A stretch of DNA of 64,000 bases, from positions 1,477,318 to 1,541,317 of the forward strand of contig NZ_JAQYUU010000001.1 in the NCBI RefSeq assembly GCF_028728205.1. Reading direction: 5' to 3'. The DNA comes from Clostridium sp. 'White wine YQ' (GTDB lineage Bacteria; Bacillota; Clostridia; Clostridiales; Clostridiaceae). Below, one piece after another: positions 8,458 to 16,536 of the stretch. How positions within the stretch are numbered: position 1 is the stretch's first letter; every line of letters starts with the position of its first letter. The position numbers were made by a program, and so were the translations under genes. The notes beneath the pieces were generated by a model. The model was not told the DNA's origin and did no database searches. It saw only the letters and a program-made list of their open reading frames with translations.

Positions 8458-8483
8458 CATTCTTGTTACATATAACAAGAATG
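8458..8483. repeat. 26-bp perfect inverted repeat between divergent spore genes
   Basis: CATTCTTGTTA and TAACAAGAATG flank a CATA loop with no T-run on either side. It lies in the 240-base gap between the gamma-SASP-like gene and the coat operon, which diverge from it, so a shared operator is possible. Confidence 0.45.
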
Positions 8484-8621
8484 TTGTTACTATTATACCT
8501 ATGTATCATATGTAAAGAAGATTAAGGTAATACTTAGTTTCCTGGATAAACTTACATGATTAAATTCTTATAGTAAATTACAAAATATTATTGTGTGTAT
8601 TATTAAATAGGAGGTAAAGAT

Positions 8622-8834
8622 ATGAGAAAACTATCAGATGCAGAAGTACTATCATTAGGAAGTTTATTAAAAATGGAAAAGGACGGTTTAGTTGTCCAAA
8701 AAGCTATGAATTCACTAATAACAGACGAAGATTTAAGAAGACAAGGTGATGCAGGTGCTTTAGCAATGGAAGGTAGAATTAAAGGCTTGCAACAATTTAT
8801 TAATGAAAATAATGTAACTACTAAGGAGGTCTAG
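8622..8834 (+). CDS. Small helical protein, partner of the CotF-like coat gene
   Basis: This 70-residue, fully helical protein (LSDAEVLSLGSLLKMEKDGLVVQKA) starts behind AGGAGG and ends two bases before the next start codon, so the two are translationally linked. In clostridia, short proteins of this kind are paired with a Coat_F-domain protein. The pairing is the main clue to a spore-coat role. No enzyme motif or signal peptide is present. Confidence 0.6.
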   Translation: MRKLSDAEVLSLGSLLKMEKDGLVVQKAMNSLITDEDLRRQGDAGALAMEGRIKGLQQFINENNVTTKEV

Positions 8835-8836
8835 TA

Positions 8837-9139
8837 ATGGCTAATATAATTGGAAATATGATAAAAAACAATGTAGATTTAAATGATGCAACTATAGCAA
8901 CAAATATGTTAGCTTCAGCTAAAAGCGCTGCTGATGTATATCTTAATGCAACTCTTACAAGTACTACTCCAGAATTAAGATCAATATATTCTGCTAACTT
9001 AAATCAAATAGTTGGAGGCCATACAGGCGTTACTGAATTATGCGTAAATAGACAATAGGAAAAGCCTTATGATACTCCATCAAAACAATTGTCAGATATA
9101 TATAATGAGGCAAAAAGCGTAGTTGAACCTGAAAAATAA
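8837..9139 (+). pseudogene. CotF-like spore coat protein interrupted by in-frame TAG
   Basis: The 73-codon frame encodes a Coat_F-like helical domain (MLASAKSAADVYLNATLTSTTPELRSIY, split here as two helices) and stops at TAG 9056-9058, just after CVNRQ. In the same frame it continues for 26 codons, EKPYDTPSKQLSDIY..., to TAA at 9137. KPYDTP with a preceding Trp is the usual end of CotF-type proteins (W-x-x-PYD-x-P). The stop therefore most likely replaces a Trp codon (TGG to TAG). The truncated 73-residue product may still be made. Its start follows AAGGAGG within the previous gene. Confidence 0.75.
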
Positions 9140-9213
9140 AAGTATAAATTTTTACTTTATATTATAAAAACTTATACCTACAAATAAAATTTCAGAAGTT
9201 TCCCTTTTTCAGA

Positions 9214-9241
9214 CAGTTGGATACTTATTCCAACTGTTTTT
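9214..9241 (+). terminator. Terminator after the coat operon
   Basis: CAGTTGG at 9214-9220 pairs with CCAACTG at 9230-9236, followed by TTTTT. The last codons and the stop of the convergent VanZ gene lie in the hairpin. Confidence 0.8.
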
Positions 9242-9815
9242 CTATATAACTATCAATTACTTTATTATTTAAAAGCTTAAATACAAAAAATCCTATCAGC
9301 GCTCCTAATGTATTTAAAATCACATCATCAATATCAACTGATCTAAAGTTTCCAAAAAAATATGATATGTATTGAAGAGATTCAATTAATAATGATACTG
9401 AAAAGCAAAGAAGTGTAACACTTCTATAGCTTCTAAATTTATTAGTGATTATTGGAGCTAGGACTGATAAGGGCGCTAATAGCATTAAATTACCTAGAAT
9501 ATTTACTACCCAAAATTCAATCATATAATGTCTTTCACCTAGAGGTGTATTTACCATATCCTTAATTGTATTAAACACTGGAACTATATTAGGTTCAGGC
9601 CTGTCCAGCATTGCTCTATGGGATAAATTTATATAAAATGGAAGTAATGTAATTGAGATTAATACTATGAAATAAATAAAAAGTAGTACTATGCTTACTT
9701 CTTTATAATTTATAAATTTCTTATTTTGCGATTTTACTTTGAAATATCTAAAAATTTCTATGATAATTACTAATGGAATACCTATTATAAATGCTACTAT
9801 TCTGTTAATAAACAT
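9225..9815 (-). CDS. VanZ-family membrane protein (first of two)
   Basis: The 196-residue protein has five predicted membrane helices. It shows the VanZ-like pattern: a short Pro-rich loop EPNIVPVFNTIKD, a helix ending NILGNLMLLAPLSVL, then ESLQYISYFFGNFRSVDIDDVILNTLGALIGF. The last segment (E-x-x-Q ... DxxD-x-x-N-T-x-G) is the family hallmark. VanZ proteins raise resistance to teicoplanin and some lipoglycopeptides in enterococci, and most genomic copies are of unknown role. A second VanZ gene lies 146 bases upstream on the same strand. Confidence 0.85.
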   Translation of the reverse strand: MFINRIVAFIIGIPLVIIIEIFRYFKVKSQNKKFINYKEVSIVLLFIYFIVLISITLLPFYINLSHRAMLDRPEPNIVPVFNTIKDMVNTPLGERHYMIEFWVVNILGNLMLLAPLSVLAPIITNKFRSYRSVTLLCFSVSLLIESLQYISYFFGNFRSVDIDDVILNTLGALIGFFVFKLLNNKVIDSYIEKQLE

Positions 9816-9961
9816 GACTTTTCTTTAGAGAGAGTGCGTATAACAAATATCAAACTCTCACTAAAATTCACCTCTTTTCTTCTTAAACTATTTTTCAGAA
9901 TTTCACTGCTTCATATTTTGCTTATACTCCTTGATACTGTACGCCGCTTAAAAGAATATAG

Positions 9962-10492
9962 TTAATGTACTTTAAACCTAAAAGTGACCATTCTAGATAT
10001 CAGTATCCCTAATAATATAATTCCTATTGTTCCAATCAAGGCTAAGATACTTAGAACTTTGTTAGTTTTATGTTTCAATATTTTAGAAAACACAAAATAA
10101 AATCCTATTCCTACAGCACCTCCAAGTGTATTGCTAATTAAATCTGTTATATCAGTTGCCCCAATTGCAAATATGAATTGTAATAGTTCAAATAATAGAC
10201 TGACACCTGCTATTGAGATGATCTTTTTACAAAAGAACCAATTAGGTTTTATCATGCTCAAATACAATCCAAAGGGTATAAACACTATCATATTTAGAAT
10301 TATCTCATTATAATCCAGATGATTATTTCTAATAACTGAACCAGCAAAAGGTATCAAATTCACTCCTCTAAAATGCGGTAAGTTATTAAAAGAAACTTGC
10401 ATTTTAAATAAAATAATCCAGATTAAAACTAAAAAATACACTATAAACAATCCGGATGTTAGTTTTACTTCATTGTTTTTGTTTTTTTCCAT
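9962..10492 (-). CDS. VanZ-family membrane protein (second of two)
   Basis: The 176-residue protein has about five membrane helices and the VanZ hallmarks RGVNLIPFAGS, NMIVFIPFGLYLS and FELLQFIFAIGATDITDLISNT, followed by LGGAVGIGF. It starts behind GAGGAG. It is a diverged paralogue of the neighbouring VanZ protein, not a fresh copy, since identity by eye is confined to the motifs. The 146-base gap between the two shows no clear terminator, so they may be co-transcribed. The ligand or substrate is unknown. Confidence 0.85.
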   Translation of the reverse strand: MEKNKNNEVKLTSGLFIVYFLVLIWIILFKMQVSFNNLPHFRGVNLIPFAGSVIRNNHLDYNEIILNMIVFIPFGLYLSMIKPNWFFCKKIISIAGVSLLFELLQFIFAIGATDITDLISNTLGGAVGIGFYFVFSKILKHKTNKVLSILALIGTIGIILLGILISRMVTFRFKVH

Positions 10493-10746
10493 GTCTGCTC
10501 CTCATTAAAAAGTATTTTATATTAATTTATCTAATTGCTCTCTTAATTTTTATAGTTTTATTACTACAGCTGTATTGTTTTTGATTATAAATTATGTTTG
10601 AGGCCTGTACAATACTTCCTGCTTATTCTTAATGTTTCGTAAGGTTTTCTTCATTTATATTTAATTAACACATCTTCTTTTGAATTTTTTTATGTTAATT
10701 GGCAATACTGTTATGTGTAATAATTTTCTAATTGGAGGTATATCTT

Positions 10747-10995
10747 ATGGAAACAACAATAATGGCTATAACTATCGACCCTAGAACTGCACACGCTCCT
10801 CAAGTTCAAACTGTATTAACTAAACATGGTTGTATTATTACAACAAGGCTTGGTTTACACGAAACTAGTGAAAAATCATGTTCTGAGAGAGGTTTGATTC
10901 TTTTACATATCAATTCAGAATCAAATGAAGTTGAACAGCTTGAAAATGAGCTAACTGAAATTGAAGGGGTTAATGTTAAATCTATGACCTTATAA
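10747..10995 (+). CDS. TM1266-family ACT-domain protein (iron-only hydrogenase system regulator)
   Basis: This 82-residue protein fits the TM1266 family, putative regulators of the iron-only hydrogenase system with an ACT-like ferredoxin fold. It has strand AITIDP, helix HAPQVQTVLTKHGC, strand IITTRLGLH, then GLILLHINSES, the helix VEQLENELTEIEGV and the final strand NVKSM. The longer frame starts at TTG 10732, inside the GGAGG site; ATG 10747 is correctly spaced. Family genes usually sit near hydEFG maturase genes, but none are in this window. The ligand is unknown. Confidence 0.7.
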   Translation: METTIMAITIDPRTAHAPQVQTVLTKHGCIITTRLGLHETSEKSCSERGLILLHINSESNEVEQLENELTEIEGVNVKSMTL

Positions 10996-11025
10996 GATAA
11001 CTAAATGACTTCTATTAAACATAAA

Positions 11026-11059
11026 TTAAAGGAGCTTAGTAAAATCTAGGCTCCTTTAA
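11026..11059 (+). terminator. Convergent hairpin between TM1266-like gene and 11056 gene
   Basis: TTAAAGGAGC at 11026-11035 pairs with GCTCCTTTAA at 11050-11059. The T-run is partly within the stem, so it could serve both converging transcripts. Confidence 0.6.
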
Positions 11060-11622
11060 CATTTAATTATCTTATAATCAATTTTCTTATTCATTATATT
11101 ATATAAGGTATCTACAAAAACCTTACTTCCTTCGAATGTATTATAATACACGGCTATTTGCTTTGGATCAAAGCCTTCGATTACTTCATTTGTTATTTCA
11201 AACTTAGGTAGGATATAGCGAACTCTAGTTATATTCCCAAACTTATCTATTCCTATTATTAATTTATCACCTGCTTTTAAGGTAAACATTGAATTGGGGT
11301 AAAGTATATTCTGTACAATTCCTAGACCATCTTCAACCTTAAATGGAAGTGCATATACACTCCAAACATTGGCTATTTTAATATGCTCACATACCAAGAC
11401 AATATTACCTACCCAAGTAATTACTGCTCCCGAAGCCGTTATATATTTGTGAATATTTATTAAGTTTCCAGTTCCTATTGGTGCACCTTGAGCTCCAATA
11501 ATGCTTGTTATTTGAATAGTCCCTACTCCATCACAAGGCAAGGTGTAATCTGGTCTATTTCCATCATCTACTGAACAAGTGTATCTCTTTGGGCAAACAC
11601 ATCTTTTTAAGCAATGTCTCAT
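11056..11622 (-). CDS. Cys-rich N-terminus beta-strand protein, unknown
   Basis: The 188-residue protein opens with a Cys-rich segment (MRHCLKRCVCPKRYTC). A beta-strand-rich body follows (VGTIQITSIIGAQGAPIGTG, AVITWVGNIVLVCEHI, MFTLKAGDKLIIGID). There is no signal peptide or membrane helix. Clostridial exosporium and coat proteins often combine Cys clusters with such strands, but I recognise no named family and make no firm call. It is monocistronic, with AAGGAG before the start. Confidence 0.5.
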   Translation of the reverse strand: MRHCLKRCVCPKRYTCSVDDGNRPDYTLPCDGVGTIQITSIIGAQGAPIGTGNLINIHKYITASGAVITWVGNIVLVCEHIKIANVWSVYALPFKVEDGLGIVQNILYPNSMFTLKAGDKLIIGIDKFGNITRVRYILPKFEITNEVIEGFDPKQIAVYYNTFEGSKVFVDTLYNIMNKKIDYKIIKC

Positions 11623-11703
11623 ATTATTTTCATCTCCTTAATTTAATAATATGAAACCTAAAATATATTTGTTCGAGTCATTAATTTAACTATTTAATAC
11701 TAC

Positions 11704-12588
11704 CTATATTAAAGGAAACTTTACTTGAATGTCTAATTTATCATCTTCTAATGCTGCAAATACACTACCACCCATCTGCTCCACTAAAATTTTTACAATG
11801 GATAGCCCTAATCCTGTGCTATTTTTCCTTGCCTTATCTCCAGTGTAGAATCGTTCAAATATCCTATTAACATCAATCTCCTTAGAATTTCCAACTGGGT
11901 TTTTAAATGATATTACTGTTTCTTCCTTTATTAACACCTTAACTTCTATATCTCCACTTGAATGCTGAATACAATTTCTTATTAGATTTTGAATGACTCG
12001 CTTAGCCATTTCTTTATCTACATATACATATATAGGTGGGGCTTCTTCAAAATCTAGCTTCAAATTTTTTTCTTCTAATAAAGGAATTGCTGAAACTAAA
12101 CATTCTGTTACCATATTTGTTATATTAATAGATTCTAAACTAATCTCTGGTTCTGTATTAATAAGATACGAATACTCAAAAAAATACTCAATTAAATTCC
12201 CTAATTCTTGTGTATGTTTTTGTGCAATTTCAAGCTTATTTCGCTGATTATCATTTAATTCACTTTTTTCCATAAGCTGCTGATATCCCTTTATAGCAGT
12301 TAATGGTGTACGTAAATCATGTGAAATATTTGCGATTAACTCCTTAACTCTCTTCTCCTCATTAACACTTTTAAGACGGAGGGTTTCCTCCGCCTTAAGG
12401 CATCTATTTATATTTGCCCCCAAAGTATTTAGTTTTCTACTCTGAAGTGCCAAACTTATTGGTTGACGTGTTTTGTCTTTTAGTCTTTTACCTAGTTGCT
12501 TATTTATATACTCTAGTTGCAGCTCCATAAATACTAAATATATTACAAGTAAAATTATTATAATTGTTAATACGCAAACTGCAACCAT
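11704..12588 (-). CDS. Sensor histidine kinase of an ABC-transporter-linked two-component system
   Basis: The 294-residue kinase has one N-terminal membrane helix (about residues 3-21). It has no extracellular sensor domain, then a HisKA domain with the phospho-acceptor His in ANISHDLRTPLTAIKGY, and an HATPase domain with N-box LIRNCIQHSS, F-box FERFY and G-box STGLGLSIV. A kinase with almost no outside region, encoded beside a BcrAB-like transporter, usually senses through the transporter or within the membrane. ATG 12588 is six bases past GAGGG and is preferred to ATG 12591. It is the last gene of a response regulator-ATPase-permease-kinase run. Confidence 0.85.
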   Translation of the reverse strand: MVAVCVLTIIIILLVIYLVFMELQLEYINKQLGKRLKDKTRQPISLALQSRKLNTLGANINRCLKAEETLRLKSVNEEKRVKELIANISHDLRTPLTAIKGYQQLMEKSELNDNQRNKLEIAQKHTQELGNLIEYFFEYSYLINTEPEISLESINITNMVTECLVSAIPLLEEKNLKLDFEEAPPIYVYVDKEMAKRVIQNLIRNCIQHSSGDIEVKVLIKEETVISFKNPVGNSKEIDVNRIFERFYTGDKARKNSTGLGLSIVKILVEQMGGSVFAALEDDKLDIQVKFPLI

Positions 12589-12611
12589 CATAAACCCTCA
12601 CTAACCCTTCA

Positions 12612-13409
12612 TTACTTAATTTCTGCTCTTCTAAAAACACTGTATGAAACAATCATCATTATAGCTATAAATGCTAAACTAACAATAAGAGCTTTTAATA
12701 TATCTCCTACTCCAGAATCCAAAGTTAAAAAAGTATAGTTTCCTCCATATGGTGTCCAAGAGAAAATATCACTAAGCACTCTAAACTTATCTTTAATACC
12801 TACTAATTGAGCAAAAAGAATAGTAATTCCATAATAAATAGCAATAACAAATACTGGTCTTCTGATTGTAAGAGAAATTGGTATGCATATGCTTAATTGA
12901 GCACCATATACAATTATCAAAGTTACCATTACAACAATAAGTTTCCCTACATAACCTGAAGCCAAGGCTATTCCTGAATTCCTAGTTATCAAGTTTAAAA
13001 AGCCTACCCCTACTGAACCCATGCTAAATGTGAAACCTGATTTTAAACAAATCACTGTTACTAGTGTATAAGGAATTAATAAAATGCCTATTGAAATTAA
13101 AAACACAATTGATTTTCCTATAATAATTGTACCTCTACTATATCCACTTGAAACAGCAGTATGAATCACTTTATTATCAAAATCACCACATATAAAAATT
13201 CCTGCAATAACAGCTCCAATAATACTCATCATATTTATGTCTGAAAACATAAATCCTATTCCAGTCATGCTTTTATCAATAGTTCCTTTAGGAATAAAAT
13301 ACGCCATCAGTGCCATCACTATTGAGCTAAATGTTGTAATCCCAACTAGAACTTTAATTGCCATTGATTTTCTTAATTTAAATAAGTCTGCTTGGATTAA
13401 ATTAAGCAT
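12612..13409 (-). CDS. ABC-2 type transporter permease, BcrB-like
   Basis: The 265-residue protein has six predicted membrane helices and the opening LIQADLFKLRKSMAIK of ABC-2 permeases such as BcrB and lantibiotic immunity proteins. It overlaps the end of the ATPase gene by eight bases and ends 23 bases before the kinase gene, so the genes form an operon. The frame extends to GTG 13418, but that codon lies in the AGGAGG site; ATG 13409 fits. It likely moves an antimicrobial peptide or antibiotic out of the membrane with the adjacent ATPase. Confidence 0.85.
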   Translation of the reverse strand: MLNLIQADLFKLRKSMAIKVLVGITTFSSIVMALMAYFIPKGTIDKSMTGIGFMFSDINMMSIIGAVIAGIFICGDFDNKVIHTAVSSGYSRGTIIIGKSIVFLISIGILLIPYTLVTVICLKSGFTFSMGSVGVGFLNLITRNSGIALASGYVGKLIVVMVTLIIVYGAQLSICIPISLTIRRPVFVIAIYYGITILFAQLVGIKDKFRVLSDIFSWTPYGGNYTFLTLDSGVGDILKALIVSLAFIAIMMIVSYSVFRRAEIK

Positions 13410-14331
13410 TTTGCCCACCTCCTATAACTGAAATAAAGAAGTTTTCAAGAGTATCTCCTTCAACAGAAAAGTTTGTAACTATTATCTCATTATCATATAT
13501 AGCTTTTGCTACAGCTTTTTTATCATCAAGATAATCATAAAGTTTAACACTCTTATCAGGCATAACTTTATAGTTTGATGTATTTAAATTCATCTCTAAA
13601 ACTCTTACTAGTTTTTCTGGTTCATCACATCTAATAAGAATATGGTGCTTGGACTTTTCCTCCAGTTCTGAATGTGTTAAGGTCTGCTTAATCTCGCCTT
13701 TATGAATAATAATATAATCTGTTGCAGTCTGATATAACTCCGGCAAATTATGACTTGATATTAGTATTGTCATTTGCTTTTCTTCACATAATTTTTTTAA
13801 TAGATTCCTTATTTCCACAACCCCAATTGGATCTAGCCCATTAATTGGCTCATCTAATATAAGAAACTCAGGATTTCCTATAAGTGCAATAGCAATTCCT
13901 AAACGTTGCTTCATACCTAATGAAAAATTCTTTGCTTTCTTTTTTCCTGTTTCACTTAAACCAACTAACTCTAAAAGTTCATCTTCTATCTCTTTATTTG
14001 GAATCCCTTTCATCACTCTATGAAGTCTTAAGTTTTCTTTTGCTGTCATGTTAAGTGTAATACTCGGATATTCAATCATGCAGCCAATTCTTTTTCTTTC
14101 CTTCTGCAAATCCTTATCACCTTTATTTCCAAATAGTTCAATGCTTCCACTGGTCGGGAAAGAATGTCCAGCTATTAGACGCATAAATGTAGTTTTTCCT
14201 GCACCATTTTGTCCTATTAGTCCATATATTTTACCCTCTTCTAATGTAAGAGACACATCACTTAAAGATTTTACTCCACTATAGCTTTTAGTCAGGTTAT
14301 TTACTTTTAAAGCATATTCTTTCATTTTCAT
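13402..14331 (-). CDS. ABC transporter ATPase, BcrA-like
   Basis: The 309-residue cytoplasmic ATPase shows Walker A GQNGAGKTT near residue 39, the signature FSLGMKQRLGIA, Walker B FLILDEPINGLDP and the switch His in ISSHNL. The C-terminal 80 residues are the usual extension of BcrA/NukF-type subunits. The cognate permease overlaps its end. GTG 14334 lies inside the ribosome site; ATG 14331 or 14325 is more likely. Gene order and the adjoining two-component pair suggest bacitracin- or lantibiotic-type self-protection, but the inducer is inferred, not seen. Confidence 0.9.
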   Translation of the reverse strand: MKMKEYALKVNNLTKSYSGVKSLSDVSLTLEEGKIYGLIGQNGAGKTTFMRLIAGHSFPTSGSIELFGNKGDKDLQKERKRIGCMIEYPSITLNMTAKENLRLHRVMKGIPNKEIEDELLELVGLSETGKKKAKNFSLGMKQRLGIAIALIGNPEFLILDEPINGLDPIGVVEIRNLLKKLCEEKQMTILISSHNLPELYQTATDYIIIHKGEIKQTLTHSELEEKSKHHILIRCDEPEKLVRVLEMNLNTSNYKVMPDKSVKLYDYLDDKKAVAKAIYDNEIIVTNFSVEGDTLENFFISVIGGGQNA

Positions 14332-14334
14332 CAC

Positions 14335-14415
14335 CTGTCCTTTCTATAATCAGTTTAGTGTCTAAAGGTTTAGAAAAGGTTAAGCTATTTTAAAAGTTGT
14401 TAAGAAAAAGATAAT
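14335..14415 (-). promoter_or_regulatory. Probable response-regulator binding region before the ABC genes
   Basis: On the minus strand this 81-base gap has two copies of CTTAAC and two of CTAAAC. One CTTAAC-CTAAAC pair starts 11 bases apart, one helical turn, as for tandem OmpR-type binding. TTATAG downstream could be a -10. This points to control of the transporter genes by the regulator encoded just upstream. Confidence 0.35.
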
Positions 14416-15093
14416 TTATTCTTTATATAATCTATAACCTAGTCCCCATACAGTCTCTATATATTCTTCTTCTGGATTTGCTTTTTTTAGTTTAGTACGT
14501 AAATTACTCATATGGGTTTTTACAGCATTATCATCTCCAAGGTATTCTTCTTTCCATATTGATTCATAAATATTACCTTTAGAAAATACCTTACCTAGGT
14601 TTTGCATTAATAGTTCAATAATTAAATACTCTTTTGCTGTTAAATCTAACTCAATATCATTAACCATTACATTTTTTGTAGCTGGGTCAAGCACCATATC
14701 CTTATACTTAAAAATTTTATTTACTTTTTGTCTATTAGAACGTCTTAAATTTGTAGCTATTCGTGCAGCAACTTCACCTAAATCAAAAGGCTTTGTAATA
14801 TAATCATCTGCCCCTAATTTTAATAAGTCAATTTTAGTTCCTACCATATCCTTAGCTGATATAATAATTACAGGTATATCTGAGAATTCTCTAATTTCTC
14901 TTAAAATCTCATCTCCACTTTTATAAGGAAGCATAATATCTAATAAGATCAAATCATACATTTCTGTCCTTGCTTCTTTAATTCCTTCAATACCTGTAAA
15001 AGATGATTTTATTAAATACCCCTCAGAACTTAGTGCTTCTGCTAACATCATATTTACATCTTTATTATCTTCAATAATAAGTATTTTTTCCAT
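14416..15093 (-). CDS. OmpR-family response regulator
   Basis: The 225-residue regulator has a receiver domain with acidic pocket IIEDNKD, phospho-Asp in LILLDIMLPYKSG, Thr/Ser switch VIIISAKD and the conserved KPFDLGE Lys. A winged-helix output domain follows (LTAKEYLIIELLMQNLGKVFSKG, then AVKTHMSNLRTKLKK). ATG 15093 has GGGTG six bases upstream; GTG 15102 overlaps that site. It is encoded first in the run leading to the ABC transporter and kinase genes and very likely controls them. Confidence 0.9.
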   Translation of the reverse strand: MEKILIIEDNKDVNMMLAEALSSEGYLIKSSFTGIEGIKEARTEMYDLILLDIMLPYKSGDEILREIREFSDIPVIIISAKDMVGTKIDLLKLGADDYITKPFDLGEVAARIATNLRRSNRQKVNKIFKYKDMVLDPATKNVMVNDIELDLTAKEYLIIELLMQNLGKVFSKGNIYESIWKEEYLGDDNAVKTHMSNLRTKLKKANPEEEYIETVWGLGYRLYKE

Positions 15094-15203
15094 TTTATTC
15101 ACCCAATCATTTTATACTTATAAACTTATTAATTACCAAAATATCACTAATTATATCATAGGATTAAAATTCTATAAATAGCAGTTACCGGGATATATAG
15201 GAA

Positions 15204-15232
15204 AAGCAATAGGACCAACTTTCCTATTGCTT
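15204..15232 (-). terminator. Terminator after the lipoprotein gene
   Basis: AAGCAATAGG pairs with CCTATTGCTT across a nine-base loop. T-rich sequence follows on both strands. Confidence 0.75.
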
Positions 15233-15254
15233 CAATTTTTTATTTAAATCTCAA

Positions 15255-15950
15255 TTATTTATTAAGCTTAACTGAAGTAGAGATATTTTCTTCTTTTCCA
15301 AGAGAATTGGTAACATTAAATGTTATATTCATAGTTTTTGCTGACTTAAGTTCATTTCTAAATCCTGTTTTATCTAAGTCTAAATAGTAGTTAAATTCAT
15401 AGCCTTTTCCTTTTTTTAGTTCAGTTACTTTTTCTCCCTTTTCAGATGGATCAAGGACTTCATATAATTCATCAGCTGATAAACTTAAAACATTATTTGC
15501 TACTTTAAATACAGTCTTATCTGAGCTTATAGTATTATTTGTCCAGCTCCAATTAAATTTCTTATTAGAACTTTCAGTGCTAAACACAACTCTATTTATT
15601 TTAATGGCTTCATTTACATCAAACACCAGCTTAATATGCCCTTCCTTTTTCCCGTCTTCAAGGCAGTATATTTCTCCCCCTACTCTTCCCCAAAAATCCT
15701 CATCTAACCCTAGCCAACTAGCTTCCTTAAATTCTACAGTTTTTACTTTTTTAGTTTCATTTGTATCTTTCTTATCTTTTTCTTCTGCTACCTTATTACT
15801 TGTTTTAGCCACATCACCCTCTTGTGATTCTGTAGTATTTTTATTATCTTGATTATCAGCTACTTTGTTATTATTACTACATCCTGTTGTTACAAATAAA
15901 AATAAACCAAGTATGATTAATACAAATAACCTTCCTTTAATTTTTTTCAT
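15255..15950 (-). CDS. Lipoprotein, unknown function
   Basis: The 231-residue protein has a lipoprotein signal (MKKIKGRLFVLIILGLF, lipobox VTTGC at about residues 20-24). A 45-residue low-complexity Lys/Asp/Glu/Thr linker follows, then a globular region of about 160 residues with alternating beta strands (KLVFDVNEAIKINRVVFSTES, MNITFNVTNSLG). It should sit on the outer face of the membrane. The fold looks Ig-like, but I recognise no named family. It is monocistronic, with GGAGG before the start and a terminator after it. Confidence 0.65.
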   Translation of the reverse strand: MKKIKGRLFVLIILGLFLFVTTGCSNNNKVADNQDNKNTTESQEGDVAKTSNKVAEEKDKKDTNETKKVKTVEFKEASWLGLDEDFWGRVGGEIYCLEDGKKEGHIKLVFDVNEAIKINRVVFSTESSNKKFNWSWTNNTISSDKTVFKVANNVLSLSADELYEVLDPSEKGEKVTELKKGKGYEFNYYLDLDKTGFRNELKSAKTMNITFNVTNSLGKEENISTSVKLNK

Positions 15951-16059
15951 TGATTAGGCCTCCAATTCTTTTAAGCATTATACATTATATAAATATAACC
16001 ATAATTTAGAATAGTAACACATCATTCCCTATTATTTAAAATATGTTTTAAAAGCATAT

Positions 16060-16088
16060 AAAAAAATAGGGCCAAACTAGCCCTATTT
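16060..16088 (-). terminator. Terminator overlapping the end of the 48-residue gene
   Basis: AAATAGGGC at 16064-16072 pairs with GCCCTATTT at 16080-16088, followed on the minus strand by a T-run. The stop codon lies within the stem. Confidence 0.85.
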
Positions 16089-16229
16089 CTTTGCGTTACT
16101 CATTATATTACTACAATTTGGATCTGCTTTATTTTCTTCTGTATTTAAAACATCAATGTCATTAGTAAATCCTCTATAATTAATAGCCTTATTTGTTTTA
16201 TTATTTTTATTATTTTTATTTCTGTTCAT
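16083..16229 (-). CDS. Small hydrophilic protein, 48 residues
   Basis: ATG 16229 follows AAGGGAG and opens 48 codons: an Asn/Lys-rich head (MNRNKNNKNNKTNK), then AINYRGFTNDIDVLNTEENKA and an end DPNCSNIMSNAKK. The stop lies in a strong terminator stem. There is no membrane helix or signal. The composition resembles small clostridial spore-associated proteins, but no family can be named. Confidence 0.6.
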   Translation of the reverse strand: MNRNKNNKNNKTNKAINYRGFTNDIDVLNTEENKADPNCSNIMSNAKK

Positions 16230-16349
16230 AATAAACTCCCTTCGCAATAAACTAATAATTTTAGCAAATTATTAGTTATAGTTTTTGCATATTTAATTTC
16301 TATATGTGTGGAAGTTTTTTCACCTTAAAGCTTATACCTCAATAAAAAT

Positions 16350-16375
16350 AAAGCCAGGGATTATATAAATCCCTG
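16350..16375 (-). terminator. Hairpin downstream of the 16-codon frame
   Basis: CAGGGATT at 16355-16362 pairs with AATCCCTG at 16368-16375. On the minus strand GGCTTTATTTTT follows, giving a moderate terminator. Confidence 0.55.
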
Positions 16376-16410
16376 ACCACAAGATAAGTGTACTTCTGGA
16401 GACTTTAACT

Positions 16411-16461
16411 TCATTTTCGGAGTAACCCTAAAATATAGTTGTTATCAAAATCTGTTCCCAT
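16411..16461 (-). CDS. Possible 16-residue peptide (micro-ORF)
   Basis: ATG 16461, with GAGAGGTGATTCTT upstream, opens the frame MGTDFDNNYILGLLRK and stops at TGA 16413-16411. A terminator-like hairpin follows about 36 bases later. The ribosome site is as good as that of any nearby gene, so a translated peptide or leader is plausible. A slip in GGGTTACTCC would give a longer frame, so a frameshifted remnant is an alternative. Confidence 0.3.
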   Translation of the reverse strand: MGTDFDNNYILGLLRK

Positions 16462-16536
16462 AAGAATCACCTCTCTCAGATTATATTATGTGCAAAATAA
16501 AGTTAAGTATACATGCATTTTAAGTATAGTAAACTC

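Noticed and set aside
8382-8621. Sigma-G or sigma-K promoter for the coat operon
   Set aside because: Several weak matches exist in AT-rich sequence, but none has both elements at proper spacing.
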